Below are positions 16,081 through 24,747 of a stretch of DNA of 64,000 nt, in pieces. Within the stretch, counting starts at the first letter, position 1. Every line of letters starts with the position of its first letter. The notes beneath the pieces are model-generated. The model did not search any database. It had not been told where the DNA came from and saw only the letters and a program-made list of their open reading frames with translations. Source of the DNA: Natronomonas pharaonis DSM 2160 (GTDB taxonomy: Archaea; Halobacteriota; Halobacteria; Halobacteriales; Haloarculaceae). The stretch covers positions 186,001-250,000 of the forward strand of contig NC_007426.1 in the NCBI RefSeq assembly GCF_000026045.1, given 5' to 3'. Position numbers and translations under genes: made by a program.

Positions 16081-16446
16081 ATGGACGCAATCCGGCCGCC
16101 GGAGCTTCAACGTCGGCTCGAAAGCAGCGACCCCCCAGTGATACTCGACATCCGCCCACGGGAAGCGTATCAGCAGAGCGCCATCGAGGGAAGCCACAAC
16201 GTACCGGTCTACGACGACCTCCGGAGCGGGAACGAGGGATCGCTCCGGGACCGGCTCGACGAGGTTCCCGACGGGGAGGTAGTCGTCGTCTGCAAGCAGG
16301 GTATCGTCGCCAAGCGAGCCACCGAACTGCTCCGTGACGCCGGCCGTGAGGCCGAAACGCTCGCGGGCGGAATGGGCGGCTGGCGCGGCTACCGGAACGG
16401 GACATTCGGATACAAGCTTCGGTCGTTGCTCTGGCGGCTCCGCTAG
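16081..16446 (+). CDS. Rhodanese-like domain protein
   Basis: A 121-residue single-domain rhodanese, the second in this window. Active-site loop VVCKQGIVAKRA with Cys71, preceded by VILDIRPREAYQQSAIEGSHN and followed by GGMGGWRGY. The C-terminal tail is basic (FGYKLRSLLWRLR), unusual in this proteome and perhaps a contact site. It converges on rimI, with both stop codons in CTAG at 16443-16446. Sulfur acceptor unknown. Confidence 0.87.
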   Translation: MDAIRPPELQRRLESSDPPVILDIRPREAYQQSAIEGSHNVPVYDDLRSGNEGSLRDRLDEVPDGEVVVVCKQGIVAKRATELLRDAGREAETLAGGMGGWRGYRNGTFGYKLRSLLWRLR

Positions 16447-16907
16447 GGGAGCGAAAGGACCATGACCTCGGCGTCCTCGCCGTCGGCGTAGTAGCCCGGT
16501 ATCGTATGGTGACGCTCGAACCCGACCGAGCGATAGAGTGATTTTGCCGCGTTGTTTCCAGCACGCACTTCCAGTTTGACGCGGGCAGCACCAGCGACAG
16601 ACAGCGTCGAAATCGCCCGTGAGAGCAGTCGGCGACCGATGCCGCGGCCACGGTGGGACGGCGCGACCGCGAGGTCCTTGATGTGACCAACGGTTGCGCC
16701 GTGGCGGTCAACGGTGTCAGCAACCACGTAACCGACGACCTCGCCGTCGCCGGCGACGAGAAACCCCGGTGTGCCGAGAAACCGCTCGAAGGCACCGTAG
16801 GGCCACGGCTGCTCGAAGGAGGCTTCCTCGATGCAGAGCACGTCAAGGAGGTCGGCACGGCTCGCCTGCCGGATGTGGACCTCGGAGGGACTGTCGACCG
16901 GACGCAC
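16443..16907 (-). CDS. rimI: Ribosomal-protein-alanine N-acetyltransferase (RimI-like)
   Basis: A 154-residue GNAT acetyltransferase. The acetyl-CoA loop is clear in HRGRGIGRRLLSRAI (Q/RxxGxG/A), followed by the family's KLEVRAGNNAAKSLYRSVGF and a C-terminal YYADGEDAEVMVLSL that matches RimI/Ard1 (Naa10-like) enzymes. These transfer acetyl groups to protein N-termini. The start is a GTG at 16907; a upstream TATA-like ACATATG is near 16932. Substrate range in archaea is broad. Confidence 0.87.
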   Translation of the reverse strand: MRPVDSPSEVHIRQASRADLLDVLCIEEASFEQPWPYGAFERFLGTPGFLVAGDGEVVGYVVADTVDRHGATVGHIKDLAVAPSHRGRGIGRRLLSRAISTLSVAGAARVKLEVRAGNNAAKSLYRSVGFERHHTIPGYYADGEDAEVMVLSLP

Positions 16908-17016
16908 ACCCGACGTTGTGCCGAGGGGGGCATATGTTTACCGCCCGGGGGACGGCAACCCCCGTACCGAAGGCCGGTCCCGGAAGATTGATGTGCCGCG
17001 GGCTATGAGTTTTAGG

Positions 17017-17034
17017 TGCACCCATTTGGGTGCA
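17017..17034. repeat. Perfect 8-bp inverted repeat with 2-base spacer
   Basis: TGCACCCATTTGGGTGCA is an exact dyad (TGCACCCA, tt, TGGGTGCA). It could be an operator or a short hairpin; no gene starts immediately beside it. Confidence 0.6.
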
Positions 17035-17212
17035 TCCCCACCCCCACCCCGCTTTCACACGCCCGGAGCGACCGCCCACTCTCTGCTCGCTGTCTCCCCC
17101 ACAGGGCGGTCGTCCGGTCGTCTCCCGCTTTCGCTCATCGTTAGTCAGATACTGGGTAGACGCTGGTGTGGCTACGTATCGGATAGAGCGGCGGCTACCG
17201 GCTGTACCGCAA

Positions 17213-17220
17213 GAAAAAAC
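17213..17220 (-). terminator. Poly-T terminator downstream of acnA
   Basis: A run of six T residues on the minus strand about 22 bases after the aconitase stop codon. Confidence 0.5.
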
Positions 17221-17240
17221 AGAAGGTGTCGTCGGTGCCG

Positions 17241-19214
17241 TTAGTCGTCAGCGGGCGCGGCGCCGCTGCCGTCTTCGGCTTTCTTCTTCGTGTGCGAGAG
17301 CTTGCCGCCGTCGGCGAGGATTTGGCGCTCGCGCTCGGAGGCGTTCAGCTCGGCGGTGAGTTCCCAGTCGTCGTTGACACGAACCGTGAACTCTTCTTGA
17401 CCGGAGCGGACGGCCTCGGCGACGTCGTCGACGATTTCGATGTCGTCGCCCTGCTCGATGTTCTCGTAGTCCTCCTCGTCGATTTCGAGCGGAATCAGCC
17501 CGAAGTTGAAGAGGTTCGCGCGGTGGATACGGGCGAAGCTCTGTGCCAGCACACCTTCGACGCCGAGATACATCGGACACAGCGCCGCGTGCTCGCGCGA
17601 GGAGCCCTGCCCGTAGTTCTCGCCGGCGACGAGGAAGCCGCCGTCGCTGTCGAGAGCGCGCTGGGCGAAGTCCTCATCGACACGCGAGAGCGTGAACTCG
17701 GAGAGCTTCGGGATGTTCGACCGGTACATCAGGATGTCCTGCGTGGCAGGGATGATGTGGTCGGTCGTGATGTTGTCCTCCATCTTCAGGAGGGCCGGGC
17801 CTTCGAGTTCCGCGTCGAGTTCGTCCTTCAGCGGCACGTCGCCGATGTTGGGGCCTTTGACGAGGCCGTCGTCGACGGCTTCGTCGGGAGCGATGATGTC
17901 CGGGTCGTCTTTGCCCATGCCTTCGCCGTACTTGTCGCCCATCTCGAGGCCGGGGGCCTCGACATCGTCGAGGTCGCGGGGGTCGACGATTTCGCCTTCG
18001 ATGGCGGCGGCGGTGGCGACCTCCGGCGAACAGAGGTAGACGTTGTCGTCTTCGATGCCGGAGCGGCCCTCGAAGTTGCGGTTGAACGTCCGCAGCGAGA
18101 CCGAATCGGAGGCCGGGACGTGACCGATGCCGATACAGGCACCACACGTCGCCTCGGAGAAGTTGACACCGGCGGCCATCATCTCGGCCGTCCAGCCCTC
18201 ACGGGCGAGCATCTCGGAAGCCTGCTTGGAGCCGGGTGCGACAATCATCTCCGTCTTCTTGTCGACAGTCTGGCCTTTGACCATCTTCGCGGCCGGCAGG
18301 ATGTCCTCGTAGGCACCGTTCGTACAGGAGCCGATCATAACCTGCTCGACGTCGGTGCCGGCGACCTCGCGGACGGGCACGACGTTGTCGGGCATCGACG
18401 GCTCGGCGATGAGCGGCTCGAGTTCCGAGAGGTCGACCGTGATCTGGTCGTCGTACTCGGCGTCCTCGTCGGGCGAGAGTTCGACGTATTCGTCCTCTCG
18501 GCTGACACGGGAGAGCCAGTCCTTGGTCTTTTCGTCGGTCGGGAAGATGGAGGAGGTCGCACCGAGCTCCGTACCCATGTTCGTGATGGTCGTCCGCTCG
18601 GGGACGGTCAGGCTCTCGACACCGGGGCCGGTGTATTCGAGGACCTTGCCGACGCCGCCCTTGACGGAGAGTCGGCGGAGCAGCTCAAGGATGACGTCCT
18701 TGGCTGTCGCCCACTCGGGGAGCTCGCCTTCGAGTCGAACGTTGACGACCTCGGGCATCTCGATGTAGTAGGCGCCGCCACCCATCGCGACGGCGACGTC
18801 GAGGCCACCGGACCCGATAGCCAGCTGACCGAGCCCGCCGGGGGTCGGCGTGTGGCTGTCGGAGCCGAGGAGCGTCTTGCCGGGCGCGGCGAAGTTCTCC
18901 TTGTGGACGTTGTGACAAATGCCGTTGCCGGGACGGCTGTAGTAGGCACCGAACGTCCCCGCTGCGCTGCGGAGGAAGCGGTGGTCGTCCGTGTTCTTAA
19001 AGTCGAACTGGTAGGTCTGGTGGTCACAGTACTGTGCGGCGAGTTCCGTCTGGACCTCGTCCAGACCGAGCGCCTCGAACTGCAGCCACACGAGCGTTCC
19101 CGTCGTGTCCTGTGTCAGTACCTGGTCGATTTCGATACCGATCTCTTCCCCCGTCTCGAGTTCCCCTTCGACGAGGTGGTCATCGAGAATCTTCTCGGTG
19201 AGCGTCTGTCCCAT
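17241..19214 (-). CDS. acn: Aconitate hydratase
   Basis: A 657-residue [4Fe-4S] enzyme that isomerises citrate to isocitrate in the TCA cycle. The three cluster cysteines are in GSCTNGAYEDI (Cys297) and ATCGACIGIGH (Cys357 and Cys360). Substrate and active-site segments LGSDSHTPTPGGLGQLAIG, GYGQGSSREHAA-like ENYGQGSSREHAA and the swivelling C-terminal domain are all present. The ATG at 19214 is chosen over the one at 19238 because a TATA box at 19241-19248 would place transcription start between them. Monocistronic, with a poly-T terminator. Confidence 0.95.
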   Translation of the reverse strand: MGQTLTEKILDDHLVEGELETGEEIGIEIDQVLTQDTTGTLVWLQFEALGLDEVQTELAAQYCDHQTYQFDFKNTDDHRFLRSAAGTFGAYYSRPGNGICHNVHKENFAAPGKTLLGSDSHTPTPGGLGQLAIGSGGLDVAVAMGGGAYYIEMPEVVNVRLEGELPEWATAKDVILELLRRLSVKGGVGKVLEYTGPGVESLTVPERTTITNMGTELGATSSIFPTDEKTKDWLSRVSREDEYVELSPDEDAEYDDQITVDLSELEPLIAEPSMPDNVVPVREVAGTDVEQVMIGSCTNGAYEDILPAAKMVKGQTVDKKTEMIVAPGSKQASEMLAREGWTAEMMAAGVNFSEATCGACIGIGHVPASDSVSLRTFNRNFEGRSGIEDDNVYLCSPEVATAAAIEGEIVDPRDLDDVEAPGLEMGDKYGEGMGKDDPDIIAPDEAVDDGLVKGPNIGDVPLKDELDAELEGPALLKMEDNITTDHIIPATQDILMYRSNIPKLSEFTLSRVDEDFAQRALDSDGGFLVAGENYGQGSSREHAALCPMYLGVEGVLAQSFARIHRANLFNFGLIPLEIDEEDYENIEQGDDIEIVDDVAEAVRSGQEEFTVRVNDDWELTAELNASERERQILADGGKLSHTKKKAEDGSGAAPADD

Positions 19215-19240
19215 ATCGTGTCTGAATGGATTGTCCATGA

Positions 19241-19248
19241 TTATAAAT
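19241..19248 (-). promoter_or_regulatory. TATA box for acn
   Basis: ATTTATAA on the minus strand lies 30 bases upstream of the ATG at 19214 and only 3 bases upstream of the ATG at 19238, so it decides in favour of the shorter protein. Confidence 0.6.
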
Positions 19249-19389
19249 CCGGCGTGTTATGACCCGACGCACCACCATCGGAGGTGTTTTCGAGAAACGT
19301 TCGTGCTATTGGTTCCGTACTATCCGCTTATCGGTGGACAAGCGTCAAGTAAAGAGATGTGAACAACAGCCAAGGATAGCCCGTGAAGT

Positions 19390-20001
19390 TCAGGCGATCC
19401 GCGAGAACGCCAGTGTCCCGCTGGTGTTCTCGATGTAGACATCAACGACATCGCCTTCGCTCGCGCCCGGAACGAAAATCGTGTAGTCACCACGGTGGGC
19501 GACACCGTCGCCTTTCCGGCCGGTGTCTGTCACCTTGACCGTGTAGGTGTTGCCAGCCTCCACGTCGTCGTCCTGTGTCTGCGTCGACGACGACCCGGTG
19601 TTTTTCGACACCGGTCGGAAGGCACCGCACGCGTCACAGCGGAGCATCAGCGTCTGGTCTTCCTGGACGAGTCGCGTATCCGGCAGCCCACACTCGCTGC
19701 AGCGGACGTACTCGTCGGCGTAGTCATCGACAGCCGCTTCGAAGTCTCGGTCGTCGAAGTCACCGTTGTATCGGCCGACACCTTCGGAGAGTTTCCCCGA
19801 GGTCGCAAGCGTCTGCTGGACGAACCGGTGGATGTGGTCGGCGTCGCGGTTGAGCGCGTCGGCGACGGCTGAAAGGTTGGTAAACCGCGTGAACGCACCG
19901 TCGGTCTGGGCGGCAGCGTCGGGGACGGACAGCCGCTCGCCCGACGAGGCGATGTCGGGAACGTCGGCGAGTGCCCGGTCGAGGCTAGCTTCGTACTCCA
20001 T
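19390..20001 (-). CDS. eif2b: Translation initiation factor aIF2 beta with C-terminal TRAM domain
   Basis: A 203-residue homolog of eIF2-beta, part of the trimer that brings initiator tRNA to the ribosome. Residues 1-100 are the helical and alpha/beta core (TRFTNLSAVADALNRDADHI, HRFVQQTLATSGKLS). A zinc ribbon follows with CSECG and CDACG (about 97-125). Residues about 145-203 add a TRAM domain (YTVKVTDTGRKGDGVAHRGDY, VVDVYIENTSGTLAF), an RNA-binding module not found in most aIF2-beta proteins outside haloarchaea. The start at 20001 fits the family. Divergent from the MptD-like gene. Confidence 0.92.
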   Translation of the reverse strand: MEYEASLDRALADVPDIASSGERLSVPDAAAQTDGAFTRFTNLSAVADALNRDADHIHRFVQQTLATSGKLSEGVGRYNGDFDDRDFEAAVDDYADEYVRCSECGLPDTRLVQEDQTLMLRCDACGAFRPVSKNTGSSSTQTQDDDVEAGNTYTVKVTDTGRKGDGVAHRGDYTIFVPGASEGDVVDVYIENTSGTLAFSRIA

Positions 20002-20076
20002 ACTTGATTGAGGTCCGTCGCGCGTATACGTGTTCCGAGACCGAACCACTTTGGCCGCGGCCGCCGACGGGTGAGT

Positions 20077-20424
20077 ATGAAGCCGACGACGCCACAGGAG
20101 GCGTGTTTCGAAGCCGGCATCAAGTTTGGGACGCTCTATCACCAGTTCGCCGGCACGCCTGTCGCGCCCGAAAGCAGCGACAGCCTCGCGGCGGCGATGG
20201 AAGACGCCATCGAGAATCAGCCGTTCTGTACCGCCGTCACCGTCGACATTCTCGATGAGAAGCTTCGGAAAACGCTCGCCGAGCAATCCGCCGACTACAC
20301 GGAGCTAACGGGCGAATACATGGAAGTAGAACTCATAATCGAGTACGACGGCTGTACGGTTGCCGCTTCGATGGCGATGGACGGCGACTATCCGCGAATG
20401 CAGGTCGACGACGTCGACGGCTAA
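20077..20424 (+). CDS. mptD: Archaeal dihydroneopterin aldolase (MptD-like)
   Basis: A 115-residue protein of the DUF381/MptD family, which cleaves 7,8-dihydroneopterin to 6-hydroxymethyl-dihydropterin for tetrahydrofolate- or methanopterin-type cofactors. It shows the family segments EACFEAGIKFGTLYHQFAGT (residues 8-27) and YMEVELIIEYDGCTVAASM. The ATG at 20077 follows a GTGAGT; the upstream GTG at 20071 is a possible alternative adding two residues. No other pterin gene is adjacent. Confidence 0.82.
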   Translation: MKPTTPQEACFEAGIKFGTLYHQFAGTPVAPESSDSLAAAMEDAIENQPFCTAVTVDILDEKLRKTLAEQSADYTELTGEYMEVELIIEYDGCTVAASMAMDGDYPRMQVDDVDG

Positions 20425-20473
20425 CGGTCGCTGAATCCATACCGTTTTGTCCGGGCCGGGCACACGCGACGGT

Positions 20474-21430
20474 ATGGCCCTCCACGCGCTCGAGGCGATC
20501 GACGACGCCCTCACGGCGACGTTGCGTTACAGACCGCAGGGACTCCGCGAGTGGGTCTGGGTTGGCATCGTCGCCACCGCTGTCGCCAGCCCCGGAATCG
20601 GGCTTTCAGTTGGCAGCAATCCAGACATTCCCGAAGAGAGCTCCGACCAACTCAACGAGTTGCTGGCCGTCGCCACCGGCGAAGCGGCTATCGCCGCAGT
20701 CGCCGCCCTAGCCGCGGTGTGGGCGCTGTTTGTCATCGCGGGCGCGTTCCTCGAGTTTCCCTTCATCCGGTGGCTCCGCGACGGCGAGGCTGCCATCGCC
20801 GAGGAGACGCGGCAGCGATGGCGCCAGGCGCTCGGGCTGGCGGTGTTTCGGCTGGTGCTGCAGGCTGTTCCCGTCGCCACCATTGGATGGCTCGTCGTCA
20901 GTGCTGTCGGCGACGGCGCCCAGCCGATTGCGTACGTGCTGGCTGTCAGCGACTACTGGCTGTGGCTGCTGGCCACCGGGACGCTCGTGGGCGTCGTCGG
21001 CGCGCTCACGACGGCCTTCGTTGTCCCGACGATGGCGCTTTCCGACCGTGGCGTCCTCGGCGCATGGCGTCGGTTCTGGCCGACGCTTACGGGGTCGCTG
21101 ACCGAGTTTCTCGCCTACGCCGTCGCCGCAACGGTGTTTGCGTACATTGGCGGACTGATGGTCGTCGTCGCCGCCATCGTCACGTTCGTTGTTGTGGCAA
21201 TTCCGGGGCTACTGCTCGCGATGGTCGCACCGATGCTCTCGGTTACTGTCCTCGCGGTCGGCGGCGGGGCACTAATGACTGTTGCCGTCATCGCGGTGTA
21301 TGCAATCGTGCAGATGTACCTCCGGTATTACGCGCTGTTCGTGCTCGGGTACGTCGACGGGGACCTCGACTATGCAGCCGAGCGTCGGCAGGCCGTCCGA
21401 AACGGGGAGTCGTCGGCCGACGAGGCGTAG
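20474..21430 (+). CDS. Polytopic membrane protein (DUF7544-type)
   Basis: A 318-residue protein with about six hydrophobic segments. A short cytoplasmic N-terminus (ALHALEAIDDALTATLRYRP) precedes the first helix; an extracellular-type acidic loop (NPDIPEESSDQLNELL) follows it. The C-terminus is soluble and charged. This matches a family of haloarchaeal integral membrane proteins without known function; the layout is reminiscent of glycerophosphoryl-diester membrane domains. It is followed by the DUF5790-type gene after 58 bases. Confidence 0.8.
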   Translation: MALHALEAIDDALTATLRYRPQGLREWVWVGIVATAVASPGIGLSVGSNPDIPEESSDQLNELLAVATGEAAIAAVAALAAVWALFVIAGAFLEFPFIRWLRDGEAAIAEETRQRWRQALGLAVFRLVLQAVPVATIGWLVVSAVGDGAQPIAYVLAVSDYWLWLLATGTLVGVVGALTTAFVVPTMALSDRGVLGAWRRFWPTLTGSLTEFLAYAVAATVFAYIGGLMVVVAAIVTFVVVAIPGLLLAMVAPMLSVTVLAVGGGALMTVAVIAVYAIVQMYLRYYALFVLGYVDGDLDYAAERRQAVRNGESSADEA

Positions 21431-21488
21431 GCGTTTCACTTCCGATTTGTGCCGTGTTTTTAACCCCGGTGGGGTCGAAAGAGAGGGT

Positions 21489-21881
21489 ATGAGCCAGGCA
21501 ACACTCGACGACGACGACCTGTTCGACGAGGCGGCCACCGAGATGCGCGAGGATGTCGAAGCGAGCCTCGACGCCGCTCGCGAGGAGCTGCCGGCCGCAG
21601 CGGACATCTGGACGACGGACGCGGGCAACACCCTCGGCGTGCTCAATGGCCTCAAAGAGAGCCTCGACACGGGCGAGGCCGAAACCCACCTCCGGGACGC
21701 CAAGAAATGGTTCACCATGGGCCGAAAGGCCGACGCCTTCGAGGACGCCGACGACCTCGAAACGGACATCGCTGCCCTCGAAGCGCTGCTCGAAGACATC
21801 GAGACAGCCCACGAACAGGTCAGCGACCTCACTGCAACGATACCCGAACTGCGGAGCGCACTCGACGACAGCGACGACTAA
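21489..21881 (+). CDS. DUF5790-type haloarchaeal protein
   Basis: A 130-residue, very acidic and mostly helical protein of a haloarchaea-only family (DUF5790 from memory). Conserved segments are LFDEAATEMREDVEASL, NTLGVLNGLKESLDTG and HLRDAKKWFTMGRKADAF. The C-terminal third is a probable coiled coil. No catalytic residues are evident. It converges on the creatininase-family gene, with stops overlapping in CTAA at 21878-21881. Confidence 0.8.
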   Translation: MSQATLDDDDLFDEAATEMREDVEASLDAAREELPAAADIWTTDAGNTLGVLNGLKESLDTGEAETHLRDAKKWFTMGRKADAFEDADDLETDIAALEALLEDIETAHEQVSDLTATIPELRSALDDSDD

Positions 21882-22606
21882 GCGAGCGAGCGCCGCTCGA
21901 CAGCGTCCAGCAGTTCTACGAGCGCCGCCGCCGCTTTTTCAAACAGTTCCTCGCCGAGGTCGGCGTCGCCCTCGCGAGGGTCGCCGACGGCCCCGCTTTC
22001 GGTGAACGACGACGAGTCGACCGCGAGGTTCGTTCCGCTTACCCACTCGCCCCACGAGTCGGCGGCCCCCTCGGCGGCGGTATCGGTCCGGTCTTCGCGG
22101 ACCAGCTCGGGATGGAGATGCCGCATCACCGCCGTCTCTGCCGGCCCGCCGTGGCCGAGCGACGCAAAATCAACAGCGTCGAACCACGTGTATTGGACCG
22201 CGTAGGCGTCGCCGTCGCGTGTGAGTCGCGCACACACTTCATTGAGAGCATCAACGTTTCCGCCGTGGCCGTTGACGATGACGACCCGCTCGAAGCCGTG
22301 GCTGGCGAGGCTGGCGACCGTTTCGCCGACGTAGGACCGGAACGTATCGGGGCTGACCCACAGGGTGCCGTCGAAATCGCGGTGCTCTTCGGCGACCCCA
22401 ACCGGTATCGTCGGCCCGACAAGCGGCTTCTCGCCGTGGGTGTCGGCATAGCGGTCAACGCCCGCCTCGGCGATGGCCTCGGCTGTCAACCAGTCGACGC
22501 CCAGCGGCGCGTGCGGGCCGTGTTGTTCAGTGCTACCGACCGGCAGCACCGCGAGGTCCGTCGTCGCATCACGAATATCGGTCCACGTCGCCTCGGAGAG
22601 GTGCAT
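21878..22606 (-). CDS. Creatininase-family amidohydrolase (ArfB/MftE-like)
   Basis: A 242-residue metal-dependent amidohydrolase. Metal ligands are visible in VGSTEQHGPHAPLGVDWLTA (Glu, His and Asp) and in VIVNGHGGNVDAL. In archaea a member of this family, ArfB, removes the formyl group in riboflavin and F420 synthesis; others act on creatinine or in mycofactocin maturation. ArfB is a reasonable guess but not proven. The ATG at 22606 is preferred to a GTG at 22621 because the conserved core begins there. Confidence 0.82.
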   Translation of the reverse strand: MHLSEATWTDIRDATTDLAVLPVGSTEQHGPHAPLGVDWLTAEAIAEAGVDRYADTHGEKPLVGPTIPVGVAEEHRDFDGTLWVSPDTFRSYVGETVASLASHGFERVVIVNGHGGNVDALNEVCARLTRDGDAYAVQYTWFDAVDFASLGHGGPAETAVMRHLHPELVREDRTDTAAEGAADSWGEWVSGTNLAVDSSSFTESGAVGDPREGDADLGEELFEKAAAALVELLDAVERRSLA

Positions 22607-22684
22607 ACCCGCAGATGACACTGGGCGTGCTTGTAAGAGTCGGTCCCAAAAGCGAACGCCCGAGAAGAACCGCGAAAAGCCCGC

Positions 22685-23218
22685 CTACGCGATGAGCAGT
22701 TCTTCGCCGCGCTCGACTTTGATGGTACACGGCGGCGAAATCTTGTTGTACGCACGACGGAAGGCGTCCTTGGCCGCGTCGGCGTCTTCGGGGTGACACC
22801 AGATGGTGAAGACGCGTTCGCCCTTGTTGATGCGGGCAGCCGTTCCGACGATCTTCCCGAATGCCTGTCGCATCCCGTCGGAGACACGGTCGGCACCCGC
22901 ACCGGTCGCCTGCTTGTTCTCTCGGATGACCTGGTGGGGGAACTTCCGAAGAATCATCTTGTAGTCGCCGTCCTCGCCGAGCTCTTTCAGCATGCGGCGG
23001 TTGGCCGACAGGCGAGATGCCTCAAGCGAGCCGTGTCGGATCTGGACTTCCTCGTCGACGATGAGGCTGATCTGTACCTCGTAGTCCTCGGGGTCGGCCT
23101 CGAAGTTGCCCATCTTGTACTGGGCGACCTTCGAGCCCGGGATGCCCGTGATGTATTCGCGTCGCGTGTACGCGGGCTTGTCGATATCCCGGTACATCGA
23201 GGCGGGCTTGTCACTCAT
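22685..23218 (-). CDS. rpl10e: 50S ribosomal protein L10e (uL16)
   Basis: A 177-residue ribosomal protein of the L16/L10e family, which sits near the peptidyl-transferase and A-site region of the large subunit. Recognisable segments are [37 protein letters not shown], and [19 protein letters not shown] with the flexible loop. Length is normal. Single gene with its own TATA box at 23245-23253. Highly conserved, confident call. Confidence 0.96.
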   Translation of the reverse strand: MSDKPASMYRDIDKPAYTRREYITGIPGSKVAQYKMGNFEADPEDYEVQISLIVDEEVQIRHGSLEASRLSANRRMLKELGEDGDYKMILRKFPHQVIRENKQATGAGADRVSDGMRQAFGKIVGTAARINKGERVFTIWCHPEDADAAKDAFRRAYNKISPPCTIKVERGEELLIA

Positions 23219-23244
23219 AGTACGTCAGATGTGGGTAAGTTCGA

Positions 23245-23253
23245 GTATAAAGG
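23245..23253 (-). promoter_or_regulatory. TATA box for rpl10e
   Basis: CCTTTATAC on the minus strand, about 30 bases upstream of the ATG at 23218. Confidence 0.6.
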
Positions 23254-23282
23254 CTTCGAAGCACGGCGTTCGTGTGAACCAG

Positions 23283-24242
23283 TCACAGCGCCGAGTTGTC
23301 GTCCGCCCCGGACCGAATCGCGGGGACAGCCACTGTCTCATCGAGTCCTCCAGACACGGCGCGGCCGTAGGCGACAACAGCCAGACAGCCCACCGCCGCC
23401 GCGATGAATCCGAAGACGCCACCCTCGGGGCCGACACTCCCGCCGTGGAGAAGCGCCGAACCGACGCGCTCGGTCTCGACGACGCGGATACCAAGCTCAA
23501 GCCCGCTCACTGGAAGCCCATAGACGAAGTGGGCGGCGTTCCACGTGATATGGAACCCGACCGGCAGCGCTATGCGACCGGTGTAGCCGTAGCCCAGCCC
23601 GAGCAACAGCCCGGCGACTGCTATTGTAGCGACGCCGAGCGGTGTCATATTCGGGTTGCCCCCGTGGACGACGCCGAAGCCGGCACCAGAAAGGAGGATT
23701 GCAGCGATGACAGCCCGGCGGGGCGACAGGACAGCTGTCAGTCCCTCCGCGAGGTTGGTCAGCACATAGCCGCGGAAGAGCAGCTCCTCGTAGACACCGA
23801 CCACGATGACAAACACCGCACACAGCCCGAACCACACCGCGAGAGAATAGCCGTCGGGACCAGCAGGCGCGAACGTGGGGCGATAGACACCTGCAACGAC
23901 GCCCGCAGCGTACGCCCCTGTCATGAGTGCCGCACCGAGCACCCCGCCGATTGCGAGCTCTCGGAGCCAGCGCTGGCGGCCGAGCCCGAGGTCGGCCATC
24001 GTCCGCCGGTCGACATGGCGGGCGGCGATGACGACGGCCGCAGCGATGGCGACGCCGACGACGGCCTGGTAGCCGAGCACGAGCGCAAGCGCCTCGCCAG
24101 TCGCGGCGCGTGGGTCAAGCGGGACATCGACGATAGCGACCGGCAACGACGCGACAACCGTGGCGAATACGACGAGCAAGCCAGTCGCGAGGAACCGCCA
24201 CGGGGTACGCAGTCGCCCGCGAACGAACCACACCGATGCCAT
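23283..24242 (-). CDS. CPBP family intramembrane metalloprotease
   Basis: A 319-residue membrane protein with about eight hydrophobic segments. The CAAX-protease/bacteriocin-processing (CPBP, Abi) motifs are present: YEELLFRGYVLTNLA with the paired glutamates, FGVVHGGNPNMTPL with a histidine, and HITWNAAHFVYG. Such proteins cleave peptide bonds within the membrane or modify prenylated substrates; partners are unknown. The gene lies downstream of the rRNA operon on the same strand, separated by about 500 bases and a T-rich terminator. Confidence 0.87.
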   Translation of the reverse strand: MASVWFVRGRLRTPWRFLATGLLVVFATVVASLPVAIVDVPLDPRAATGEALALVLGYQAVVGVAIAAAVVIAARHVDRRTMADLGLGRQRWLRELAIGGVLGAALMTGAYAAGVVAGVYRPTFAPAGPDGYSLAVWFGLCAVFVIVVGVYEELLFRGYVLTNLAEGLTAVLSPRRAVIAAILLSGAGFGVVHGGNPNMTPLGVATIAVAGLLLGLGYGYTGRIALPVGFHITWNAAHFVYGLPVSGLELGIRVVETERVGSALLHGGSVGPEGGVFGFIAAAVGCLAVVAYGRAVSGGLDETVAVPAIRSGADDNSAL

Positions 24243-24735
24243 CGGCTATCCGTTCCGGCGGCAGTACAATCAACGTGGCGCTCGCTGCGTTGTCATCGGA
24301 TGCTGGCCCTTCGACACCTGTTTCTTCATCACCAACCCCCGGGGTTTCGTCGACAGCAGCGGCAGACGTACGTCATTTTCTCGTGGGGGCATCCCCTCGT
24401 CCGGGGTCGGCGTCCAGCGCTGTCAGCGCGGCCGCTTCGGCCGCGCGAGTCGAATGCGTCTACTGGCCCGGGGTTGTGCCCACATCGGTATAGGCCGGGG
24501 GGTGCGTTACGTTCTGCCTGTTCCGTACGCCGCCGGTGGGGCTCGTCGAGTGATGCCTCTCACAGCAGCGCTTGTGAACGTACGTTGAATTCGGTGTGAT
24601 TACACGCGTCGTCGCTGCCGCTGGCGTCGACTCCAGTCGCGACGGGTATCACAGATACACCGTGGTGGTCTCCGCACAGCTGTCGGGCCGCTATGCCCCA
24701 TCCGGGGGCGGGCCAACGGCTGCCTGTCGGATGTG
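24243..24735. other. About 490-base intergenic region downstream of the rRNA operon
   Basis: No gene can be supported. Short open frames exist but show no protein-like conservation or acidic composition. A GC hairpin with 8-bp arms (GCGCGGCC / GGCCGCGC) lies at 24426-24446. No hallmark of RNase P RNA or SRP RNA was seen. Confidence 0.45.
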
Positions 24736-24747
24736 TAAAACTGAAAA
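24736..24747 (-). terminator. T-rich terminator of the rRNA operon
   Basis: Immediately after the tRNA-Cys acceptor stem the minus strand reads TTTTCAGTTTTAC, two T-runs suitable for archaeal termination. Confidence 0.5.

Larger units (their letters stand above)
16908..17240. other. 333-base intergenic region between rimI and acnA
   Basis: No convincing gene is seen on either strand; the open frames here are short, Pro/Arg-rich and not acidic. The stretch holds the rimI promoter at its left end, a perfect 8-bp inverted repeat at 17017-17034, C-rich sequence, and the aconitase terminator at its right end. Confidence 0.5.

Noticed and set aside
17226-19262. A 678-codon plus-strand open frame across the aconitase gene
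   Set aside because: It is the antisense shadow of a clear aconitase; long antisense frames are common in high-GC coding DNA and it shows no domain.
24236-24493. An 85-codon plus-strand frame downstream of the rRNA operon
   Set aside because: Ser/Ala/Pro-rich, not acidic, no promoter at a sensible distance and overlapping the start of the CPBP gene.
23106-24599. A 497-codon plus-strand open frame over rpl10e and the CPBP gene
   Set aside because: It is antisense to two convincing genes; its composition is that of reverse-complement coding DNA.
24243-24735. Possible RNase P or SRP RNA in the gap after tRNA-Cys
   Set aside because: None of the short universal motifs of these RNAs was seen on either strand.
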